Of a DNA stretch of 5,165 bases, positions 1 to 4,623 are shown one piece after another. Position 1 is the first letter of the stretch, and every line of letters begins with the position of its first letter. Source of the stretch: Thermoproteota archaeon (lineage in GTDB: Archaea > Thermoproteota > Korarchaeia > Korarchaeales > Korarchaeaceae). The stretch is taken from positions 1 to 5,165 of the forward strand of contig DRBY01000003.1 of the NCBI GenBank assembly GCA_011042755.1, written 5' to 3'. Under the pieces are notes generated by a model, which saw nothing but the letters and a program-made list of their open reading frames with translations, was not told the DNA's origin and did no database searches. The translations under genes were made by a program, and so were the position numbers.

Positions 1-580
1 ACTCCGTTCCAGTTGCTTGAAGAGTCAGACTGTAATCCCCGGGATCGTCTGGAGCGTTGACCGTAAATTCTAGGGTCGAGCTGGCGCCTCCCGGCAGGTC
101 TCCCACGCTCTGGCTCTGTCCGTCTAGACTCGCGACGACCCCCTGAGCAGCGGCCTGGCCGGCGTTGGACACGGTCGCCTTGACGACGAATCTGCTCCCA
201 GGCCTCACAGCAGCCGGCGCAGAGACGCTCAGCCTGAGTTCAGCGGGAGCTAAGATCTCTATGCTGACCCTGGTCTGTGTGGACTCCACGTAGTCGGCCT
301 CCTCCGTCCAGATCAGGATCGAGTGGACTCCAGGGCTCGCAGTTGAGGTGTCCCAGGCGACGCTGGCGTAGCCGTTGGAGTCCGTCACGTCGGTTCCTAT
401 CTCCACGCCGTCAGTCTCGTCCAAGAAGTGAACAGTTACTCCGGCTATCGGATCTCCGTTCTCGTCCGTGAGCCTGACCTCTATCGTTACCGACTGTCCC
501 TGCACGACCTGAGTCTGAGCTACTGCTATGGTCGCCGTTAGTCCCAGGGCGAGAAGGAGCGGAAGCGTCCTCTTCCTCAT
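1..580 (-). CDS. Secreted Ig-like/CARDB-domain protein, 3' end outside window (partial)
   Basis: An open frame runs from ATG at 580 to the left edge, giving 193 residues without a stop. Residues 1-21 form a signal peptide: MRKR, a Leu/Ala-rich core, then an AVA-Q cleavage-like site. Residues 22-110 form a beta-sandwich of the Big/carboxypeptidase-regulatory type, including DENGDPIAGVTV. They align visibly with the first domain of the gene just upstream, and both end in VSIEI. From about residue 113 a second domain begins that resembles CARDB/COG1361 S-layer-type domains: NAG at 139-141, GDLPGG at 160-165, and a DDPGDYSLTL strand at 178-187. The start follows the upstream stop by 4 bp and has a GGCGG site 8 nt away, so it is the third gene of an Ig-protein operon. 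The protein is probably exported. Ligand and full length are unknown, and any C-terminal anchor lies outside the window. Confidence 0.85.
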   Translation of the reverse strand, partial: MRKRTLPLLLALGLTATIAVAQTQVVQGQSVTIEVRLTDENGDPIAGVTVHFLDETDGVEIGTDVTDSNGYASVAWDTSTASPGVHSILIWTEEADYVESTQTRVSIEILAPAELRLSVSAPAAVRPGSRFVVKATVSNAGQAAAQGVVASLDGQSQSVGDLPGGASSTLEFTVNAPDDPGDYSLTLQATGTE

Positions 581-584
581 GAGA

Positions 585-1238
585 TCATCCGCCTGAAACC
601 TCTGTAACCTCTATCGTCGGCCTGATCCAAAGCTCGGTGTTGACCTGAGACCCCTGGACGTCTACGTAGCTCCCGCCTGGGGAAGTGACTTTAAGCGTGA
701 TCGGGCCCTTCTGCCAGTCGTTGGGCACTGTGAAGCTCACGCTGAACTGACTTCCGCTAACGGAGCCCGTCGCTATCGTGTTCCCATTGCACTGAACCTC
801 CACAGTCCCCGAGCTCATCCCCTGGACCGTCCCGGTTATCGTGACGGTGTCTCCCCTGTGTATCCTCTGAGGGCCGCTCGCGCTGATCACGACCAAGGCC
901 CAGATCTCTATGGATACCGAAGTAGAAGACGCCTCGACGTAGAGGCTCGGCTGCTCGGGCACGTAGACCGTCAGGGTCTTGGGGCCTAGTGGGTGGTCGG
1001 AGGGCACGGTCCAGCTCAGGGTAAACGACCCGTCTGAGCCTGTGGTGGTGGAATCTAATACCGTAGCTCCGTCTAGGAGCCGGACGGTCGCTCCAGCTAC
1101 AGGGTTCCCCAGCTCGTCCCTTACGACGCCGGAGATCGTGACCGTGTCCCCCCTGTAGACCTTGGTCTGGGCCAAGGCCGGGGCCACGGCCAGGGTGAGC
1201 AACAGAAGGGCCAGAAGGTCCCTCTTCCTGACCCTCAC
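585..1238 (-). CDS. Secreted protein with two Ig-like domains
   Basis: This 217-residue protein starts at GTG 1238. Residues 1-24 are a signal peptide: basic RVRKR, a Leu-rich core, and an ALA-Q cleavage-like site. Two beta-sandwich domains follow, at about 25-113 and 114-208. Both open with the same phrase, RGDTVTI at 29-35 and 128-134, so they are tandem repeats of one domain type. The first carries the DELGNPVAGATV loop typical of Big/carboxypeptidase-regulatory-like domains. No transmembrane segment or sorting signal is visible after the signal peptide. The tail ELWIRPTIEVTEV (202-214) closely resembles the tail of the preceding gene product. The start codon overlaps that gene's stop as GTGA, and the next gene begins 4 bp after this stop, so expression is probably coupled. 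The role is likely extracellular or structural; the binding partner is unknown. Other enzyme functions are unlikely because no catalytic motif is seen. Confidence 0.88.
   Translation of the reverse strand: MRVRKRDLLALLLLTLAVAPALAQTKVYRGDTVTISGVVRDELGNPVAGATVRLLDGATVLDSTTTGSDGSFTLSWTVPSDHPLGPKTLTVYVPEQPSLYVEASSTSVSIEIWALVVISASGPQRIHRGDTVTITGTVQGMSSGTVEVQCNGNTIATGSVSGSQFSVSFTVPNDWQKGPITLKVTSPGGSYVDVQGSQVNTELWIRPTIEVTEVSGG
589..593 (-). promoter_or_regulatory. Ribosome binding site for the third Ig-like gene
   Basis: GGCGG lies 8 nt before the ATG at 580 and straddles the last codons and the stop of the preceding gene. The bases that follow (ATGATC) extend the resemblance to GGAGGTGATC, the complement of the archaeal 16S rRNA 3' end. 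Its placement suggests reinitiation or coupled translation. Confidence 0.55.
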
Positions 1239-2326
1239 TCTCTACACCCCACGTGGGTGATCTGGATGCTCGGCCTCGTCCAGACCTCTATCAGTCCTCC
1301 CGGGTTGTAGGCCCCGTTGTACTCGCTATCTCCCTCGAACCTGGCCCCCACGTCTATGGTACCTAGATACTTCGCTTGGATCGCGAAGGTCGAGCCTGAC
1401 TCTACCTGATGGCTGTCTGCCTCGATGTAGAGCGTCACCATCTTCCCCTTGATCTCCTGGTGCGTCTCCGCATCTCTCAAGATCACGGTGATGTTGACGA
1501 CGTCCCCCACGTGGACCTTCCCCGGGTAGATGAGCTCGATTATGCAGTCCCTCTTGGACGGCCTCCGAACCCTAACGGTCGCGCTGGCTGATGTTCCCTC
1601 GTACTGGGGGTTGCCTGCAAAGCTGGCCCTGACTGTGTATGTTCCCTCTTGGCTTGGAGCCTTGAACACCACGCTCCAGCCGCCGTTAGAGGCCGTCGTA
1701 GCAGTCTTCGTCTGTCCGTTAAAGGTCACTGTTATCGTGGCCCCGGCTATAGGGTAGTTCCACCAGTCGCTCTGGCTAGAGTCGAACAAGCCTCCACTGA
1801 CGCTGAACGTTTTGCCGGGCTCAACGGTGCTTGGGTTCACAGCTATGGTCAGCTTCGTCGGCTTCTTACTCGGTGGGGGATTGTCTCCGCCCCCTCCCCC
1901 GCCACTGCCGCCTCCAGAGTCGCTCACTGTGAAGGAGGCGCACCTGGTGATCTTCTGGTATCCTCCGCCGTTGGGTGCGTCTCCGTCGAACACCAGAGAG
2001 ACGCAGGAGATCCAGGTCCCCGCCTTATCTGCCGTGATCGTCCAGGACCTAGTGTAGCTGACGGGCATGTCCGCGGCGGTCCACTGTGGAGATATGTCGT
2101 AGTACCTCTCCTTCCCGTCGGGGTCCGTGGTCGTGAAGACCGCGTAGGCCGTTCCGGTCTGCATACCGCTTATGCTGATTGAGACTGAAGTGGTGAACGA
2201 GTCTCCGACGTTTCCAGAGCTGGGGCTCGCGGAAATGGAAATGGAATACGTTGGGGCAGCCTCCAGCAAGATCGAGTGGGGAAGCAGCAGGACTGCAAGT
2301 AGCAGGCTGACCGCGCCGCGCCTCAT
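1235..2326 (-). CDS. Secreted protein with three Ig-like domains and a Gly/Pro linker
   Basis: This 363-residue protein starts at ATG 2326. Residues 1-24 form a signal peptide (MRRG, Leu-rich core, LEAA). Domain 1 (about 26-135) is a beta-sandwich with C108 and C129, a likely disulfide pair. A flexible linker at 138-156 has a Gly-rich run followed by NPPPSKKP. Domain 2 (about 157-254) is Ig-like/Big_3-like, with PIAGATITV, a GGW turn and GTYTVRASFAGNPQY, a pattern common in bacterial-Ig repeats. Domain 3 (about 258-363) is similar and is bracketed by C261 and C361, a second possible disulfide. One NIT glycosylation sequon is at 278-280. No C-terminal membrane anchor is seen. It is the first of three tightly packed secreted Ig-protein genes and lies 55 bp after the TIGR04076 gene. 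It is probably a cell-surface or secreted binding or structural protein; no enzyme motif is seen. Confidence 0.88.
   Translation of the reverse strand: MRRGAVSLLLAVLLLPHSILLEAAPTYSISISASPSSGNVGDSFTTSVSISISGMQTGTAYAVFTTTDPDGKERYYDISPQWTAADMPVSYTRSWTITADKAGTWISCVSLVFDGDAPNGGGYQKITRCASFTVSDSGGGSGGGGGGDNPPPSKKPTKLTIAVNPSTVEPGKTFSVSGGLFDSSQSDWWNYPIAGATITVTFNGQTKTATTASNGGWSVVFKAPSQEGTYTVRASFAGNPQYEGTSASATVRVRRPSKRDCIIELIYPGKVHVGDVVNITVILRDAETHQEIKGKMVTLYIEADSHQVESGSTFAIQAKYLGTIDVGARFEGDSEYNGAYNPGGLIEVWTRPSIQITHVGCRE
1245..1250 (-). promoter_or_regulatory. Ribosome binding site deciding the GTG start at 1238
   Basis: GGGGTG sits 6 nt before the GTG start and inside the last codons of the upstream gene. 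It is close to the consensus GAGGTG. Together with the GTGA stop/start overlap, it supports GTG 1238 rather than a later start. A later start would also delete the basic end of the signal peptide. Confidence 0.5.
1887..1915 (-). repeat. G-rich tract on the coding strand (glycine linker)
   Basis: The coding strand here reads as clustered G runs: two GGGGG runs separated by one A, flanked by five GG doublets. It encodes the Gly-rich linker of the three-domain Ig protein. The composition follows from GGN glycine codons, though the use of GGG/GGC raises the chance of a G-quadruplex in the mRNA or single-stranded DNA. Confidence 0.5.
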
Positions 2327-2331
2327 TAGGG

Positions 2332-2335
2332 CTCC
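2332..2335 (-). promoter_or_regulatory. Weak ribosome binding site for the three-domain Ig protein
   Basis: GGAG lies 5 nt before the ATG at 2326. No other in-frame start occurs in the 55-bp gap upstream. A second purine-rich stretch (AGAGGAGA, about 2347-2354) is too far from the ATG to serve this start. A run of five A residues on the coding strand (2356-2360, about 32 nt upstream) could be a poor TATA-like element, so a separate promoter for the Ig genes is possible but not shown. Confidence 0.3.
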
Positions 2336-2381
2336 GCACTGTGTGTTCTCCTCTCTTTTTCCCTGGCAACTGGTGGAAAAC

Positions 2382-2672
2382 TTACTCCTCTTCTGAGACC
2401 GACAGCTCGAAGATCACGGTCCCTCCTCTCGAGAGGGGCGGGCCCGGATCGGGGCACGTGAGCCTAGGGGGCTGGCCGAGTCCAAGGGCATCAGGGTCGT
2501 GCCCGTGCCCCAGAGCCCAGATCAAGCTAGACATCCCGCAGAGAGCGTGCAAGCAGACCTCTCCGCCCAGGCTGTCCAGCCTGAATCCGCGCCTAATTAC
2601 GAACCGGTCCCCCACCTTGTGAACCGGACACTCCCCCTTGACCTCCACAACCTTGACCCACACGTCTGGCAT
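2382..2672 (-). CDS. TIGR04076-family small protein
   Basis: A 96-residue cytosolic protein with no signal peptide. It opens with a strand, VKVVEVKGECPVHKVGD, containing C14, H18 and GD at 21-22. A cysteine-containing helix follows (C40, C45), then CPDP at 73-76 and a final strand TVIFEL. The order 'C-x-x-x-H-x-x-GD ... C-x-A-L ... CPDP ... V-x-FEL' is the signature I associate with TIGR04076, a family of unknown function of roughly 80-100 residues in archaea and anaerobic bacteria. The cysteines and histidine hint at metal binding, which is inference. ATG 2672 overlaps the stop of the HAD gene as TGATG and has GGAGGAGG 8 nt upstream. An in-frame GTG at 2699 would begin upstream of that site and is rejected. 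The very acidic end (SEEE) and the tight coupling suggest it is made with the HAD phosphatase. Confidence 0.8.
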   Translation of the reverse strand: MPDVWVKVVEVKGECPVHKVGDRFVIRRGFRLDSLGGEVCLHALCGMSSLIWALGHGHDPDALGLGQPPRLTCPDPGPPLSRGGTVIFELSVSEEE

Positions 2673-3193
2673 CAGGCTAGCCTCCTCCAAACCCTCCACC
2701 TACCACGAGAGTGGATAAAGAGGTCTGCGTTGGGCAGCAGCCTAGCGACCGCCTCGATCACTTCGGGATTGTTGTCGTGGAACTCTCTCACGTCCCACGA
2801 TTTGGAGAGACGCCTCACAACCTCTACTTTGAACTCGGCCTCTGGCCTCCTATCTCCCTCTCTCCTCATGTGAAGCTCGTCAAATGGGACCCCTGCCTCG
2901 TCTAATTGACGGATGGTGGCCCTCCTCAGCCTCTCAGGCCTACCTGTGACGAGTATTATTGCTAGGCCTGATTTCTTCTTGCTCCTAACGAGTCTTACGA
3001 CGCTCGCGTGAGGAGCGTCTAGAGGGAGGAGTTCCTCGCTGAGGAAGAATCTCCAAAAGACCTCCCTCTGTGGGCCGCGGAGATTAGGGGACGAAGTCCC
3101 CCGAACGCCGGCCTTCCTGAGAGCTTCGCGCAGCCTCTTGCTGGCGTCGAAGATCGTATCATCGATGTCAAAGACGGCTGCCGGCCTTCTCAT
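2672..3193 (-). CDS. HAD-superfamily phosphatase, T4 PNK phosphatase-like
   Basis: A 173-residue hydrolase when started at ATG 3193. HAD motif I is FDIDDT, with D9 as nucleophile and D11 as general acid/base. Motif II is LVTGRP with T83. The motif III lysine is K122, in EFKVEV. Motif IV is FHDNNPEV with D140. The phrase MRREGDRRPEAEFK (109-122) resembles the 'MR-x-x-GD-x-R-x-D-x-x-K' phrase of the T4 polynucleotide kinase 3'-phosphatase domain. A 3'-phosphatase or related phosphomonoesterase is therefore a reasonable guess, though substrate is not proven. An ATG at 3205 would add MLLA. ATG 3193 is preferred because an AT-rich element is centred about 29 nt upstream, as expected for a leaderless transcript, and because motif I then sits at residue 9. 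The gene heads the minus-strand run and overlaps the TIGR04076 gene by one base. Confidence 0.85.
   Translation of the reverse strand: MRRPAAVFDIDDTIFDASKRLREALRKAGVRGTSSPNLRGPQREVFWRFFLSEELLPLDAPHASVVRLVRSKKKSGLAIILVTGRPERLRRATIRQLDEAGVPFDELHMRREGDRRPEAEFKVEVVRRLSKSWDVREFHDNNPEVIEAVARLLPNADLFIHSRGRWRVWRRLA
2681..2688 (-). promoter_or_regulatory. Strong ribosome binding site inside the HAD gene
   Basis: GGAGGAGG lies 8 nt before ATG 2672 and is also the coding sequence for part of the WRRL end of the HAD protein. It is the strongest such site in the window. It fixes the TIGR04076 start at 2672 and rules against the GTG at 2699. Confidence 0.75.
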
Positions 3194-3218
3194 CGCCAGT
3201 AACATAGACGCCCTGGGG

Positions 3219-3226
3219 CTTTTTAG
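3219..3226 (-). promoter_or_regulatory. Candidate TATA box for the HAD gene, possibly bidirectional
   Basis: CTAAAAAG on the minus strand stands out in a GC-rich surround (CCCC on both sides). Its centre is about 29 nt before ATG 3193, matching archaeal leaderless promoters. The same element read on the plus strand (CTTTTTAG) could direct a transcript starting near 3249 into the intergenic interval. No clear BRE is seen. Confidence 0.4.
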
Positions 3227-3270
3227 AGGGGCACTAAATCGAGGGTCCTCTCAAATGAGATGGTGAGGGA

Positions 3271-3411
3271 ATGAGGCACGTGAGAGTTCCACTAAGAGCG
3301 TTGAGAATACTCAGCCAGACTTACTCCCTGTTACCGTGCCAATTCGCGCCAAAGAAGCGTACTTCTCAGTCTCAGGCGTCCAAGCTTCGTCTACCGGTGT
3401 GCATCCTCTGA
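3271..3411 (+). CDS. Possible 46-residue basic protein in the intergenic gap
   Basis: This ORF begins at ATG 3271 and ends at TGA 3409-3411. It encodes a basic peptide (Arg/Lys-rich, two Cys, no membrane segment) that I do not recognise. In its favour are GGTGA at 3262-3266, 4 nt before the ATG, and a TATA-like CTTTTTAG about 48 nt upstream. Against it are its short length, an unremarkable composition and no recognisable family. The rest of the 238-bp gap (3206-3443) holds the HAD promoter, a small perfect hairpin (AGAAG-CGTA-CTTCT, 3353-3366) and the terminator of the following gene. I found no convincing tRNA or C/D-box RNA in it. Confidence 0.2.
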   Translation: MRHVRVPLRALRILSQTYSLLPCQFAPKKRTSQSQASKLRLPVCIL

Positions 3412-3443
3412 AAAAGCCCGCTAATCAAGCCGCCTAACAGAGG
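3405..3443 (-). terminator. T-tract terminator of the kinase/DNPH1-like gene
   Basis: Immediately after the TGA at 3446-3444, the minus strand reads CCTCTG, a GC-rich stretch ending GCGGGC, then five T residues (3415-3411), then CAGAGG. The T run after GC-rich sequence is a typical archaeal intrinsic termination signal. CCTCTG (3443-3438) and CAGAGG (3410-3405) can pair around a 27-nt loop that contains the T run. Confidence 0.45.
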
Positions 3444-4598
3444 TCAACCTCCCCACTTGGGCCTAACGTGGCTCTTTGCGTACTCGATGAACTCCTCTGC
3501 CGTCGCAAACCGCTTGTTGCAGAAGGCCGTGTAGAAGGGGCTAGGCCTGCCTTCTCCGCCCCAGATTAAGTAGACATCCTTGCCGAGAACTCTGTGGCCG
3601 TACATCATCTCACACGCCACTCCGGGCGAGGGAATGCCCAGGGGGTTGTAGACTATCACCATGTTAGCAGCCTCGATCATAGAGAAGTCCCTCTTGACTA
3701 TCTGGCCCTCAATTAGAGGATCTACGGACGCTAGCTCCTGATACGTGTACCTGTAGACCTGCTCCTCCCCGTCGTAGGTGACCCTCACCTCCAGCACCTC
3801 GTCGGGGTCTGGCTCCCTCCCCTGCTTACGAGCCTTGTTCTCGTAGTCCTCAAGCGCGGAGAGCAGGACTCCTTCCACCATGGTCGCCGGATCGAATATC
3901 ACTATCCCAAGCTCGTTGAGCTCGTCTATGAATCGATTCTTCTTGGCCTCGAACTCCCTGAACACGTCGGGGGGAACGTGAGTCATTGGGAAGCTCAGGT
4001 ACGCCTTGGGCTTCTGAGGGTGAACCACGATGTCTGCGAACACTCTCGGAGGGTGAGCTCTAGCGATCACGTAGAACTCTGCCTTCATCCACTTAGCCAG
4101 TTCTTCGACCATGGCAGTCTCCTGCTCCCTCCACGAGGCTATGTCCCTGAGAGTGAACCTCTGGGTCCGCCACTCGGGGTCCGAGGCCAGCCTCTCCTTC
4201 ACCGGCATCACGTCGTCGACCACGACTACAAAGGCGTCTGGCTTCAGCGTCATGACGTCGTCTAGGTCTAGACCCGTTATGAGAGTCCCTCCCCAGAAGA
4301 ACGTGGCGGGCGATCTTATCATGTAGAATCCAGGCTCGCTCTCTATCTCTCTCCGAAGCTGAGCCACTGCCTCCTTCCTTATCGTGATCAGCCTCTCCCT
4401 CAGTAGGTTGAGGACATTCTCTTCCGTGATCTCGAGCCCATACCTCTCGAGAGCAACCTTAGCCATTCTGTCAAAAAGGCGAGCGATGTGCACATCGTAT
4501 CCCCACTCTCTGGCTAGCTCAGCAGCCTCTTGCATCCTCTGGTACGTCCCGCTTCCAGCTGGTCCCGAGAATATCACAACCCTGCTCTCTCTCGGCAC
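3444..4598 (-). CDS. Adenylate kinase-like domain fused to a deoxyribosyltransferase/DNPH1-like domain
   Basis: A 384-residue cytosolic protein starting at GTG 4598; an in-frame TAG lies two codons upstream, so no longer start exists. Residues 5-190 resemble archaeal adenylate kinases: a VVIFSG strand, a P-loop-like GPAGSGTY (12-19), a DRMAKVALE helix near 43-51, LKPDAFVVVVDD (118-129) and the WREQE helix at 156-160. The P-loop lacks the Walker A lysine (Thr instead) and the following Ser/Thr (Tyr instead), so phosphoryl transfer is doubtful. Residues 198-345 resemble nucleoside 2-deoxyribosyltransferases and DNPH1/Rcl: AYLSFPM with Y200, RDFSMIEAANMVIVY with D304, and PSPGVACEM with E330. 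These match the Tyr/Asp/Glu triad I recall for DNPH1. An acidic/basic insertion lies at about 245-295. Hydrolysis or exchange of deoxynucleotide N-glycosidic bonds is the best guess for activity. The gene is monocistronic and divergent from the small plus-strand gene. Confidence 0.82.
   Translation of the reverse strand: MPRESRVVIFSGPAGSGTYQRMQEAAELAREWGYDVHIARLFDRMAKVALERYGLEITEENVLNLLRERLITIRKEAVAQLRREIESEPGFYMIRSPATFFWGGTLITGLDLDDVMTLKPDAFVVVVDDVMPVKERLASDPEWRTQRFTLRDIASWREQETAMVEELAKWMKAEFYVIARAHPPRVFADIVVHPQKPKAYLSFPMTHVPPDVFREFEAKKNRFIDELNELGIVIFDPATMVEGVLLSALEDYENKARKQGREPDPDEVLEVRVTYDGEEQVYRYTYQELASVDPLIEGQIVKRDFSMIEAANMVIVYNPLGIPSPGVACEMMYGHRVLGKDVYLIWGGEGRPSPFYTAFCNKRFATAEEFIEYAKSHVRPKWGG
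4570..4576 (+). promoter_or_regulatory. Weak TATA candidate for the plus-strand gene, inside the divergent gene
   Basis: AATATCA lies within the start of the minus-strand kinase-like gene. A start site about 26 nt downstream (near 4600) would leave a short leader carrying the GGAGG at 4613-4617. On the other strand, an AT-rich patch around 4618-4632 is centred about 26 nt before GTG 4598 and could serve the minus gene. Both matches are poor and rest mainly on spacing. Confidence 0.2.
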
Positions 4599-4612
4599 GG
4601 GCTACCCCTAAT

Positions 4613-4617
4613 GGAGG
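4613..4617 (+). promoter_or_regulatory. Ribosome binding site selecting ATG 4624
   Basis: GGAGG followed by TTGAAA and then ATG gives a 6-nt spacing, which is ideal. It disfavours the in-frame TTG at 4618, which would have no spacing. It also disfavours the ATG at 4611, which lies in another frame and upstream of the site. Confidence 0.6.
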
Positions 4618-4623
4618 TTGAAA

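Noticed and set aside
1812..2057. Plus-strand frame with a polyproline stretch
   Set aside because: The proline run is the complement of the glycine linker codons; nothing else in the frame looks like a protein.
1649..2182. A 177-codon plus-strand open frame opposite the three-domain Ig gene
   Set aside because: It is antisense to a gene with a clear signal peptide and domains. Its translation has no domain-like pattern and is Arg/Gly/Ser-rich, as expected for a shadow of GC-rich coding sequence.
2049..2369. A 106-codon minus-strand frame overlapping the start of the three-domain Ig gene
   Set aside because: It is out of frame with a gene whose signal peptide is evident. The His/Arg-rich, frame-shifted composition indicates a shadow.
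2375..2384. A T4 run right after the TIGR04076 stop as a terminator
   Set aside because: Only four T residues and no GC-rich stem; it cannot be distinguished from chance, so read-through into the Ig genes remains possible.
2499..2873. Plus-strand frame of 124 codons opposite the TIGR04076 and HAD genes
   Set aside because: It lies antisense to two well-supported, coupled genes, with no recognisable motif or ribosome binding site.
3341..3350. A tRNA T-loop-like string near AATTCGCGCC
   Set aside because: No matching acceptor stem, anticodon arm or GG-TTCRA-CC context is present on either strand.
3345..3435. A possible C/D-box guide RNA on the minus strand (TTGATTA then CTGAG)
   Set aside because: The C-box-like sequence has two mismatches to RUGAUGA and no C'/D' pair or clear guide was found; too weak to annotate.
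3978..4326. Two plus-strand frames opposite the kinase/DNPH1-like gene
   Set aside because: Both are antisense to a strongly supported domain fusion and show His/Leu/Ser-rich shadow composition.
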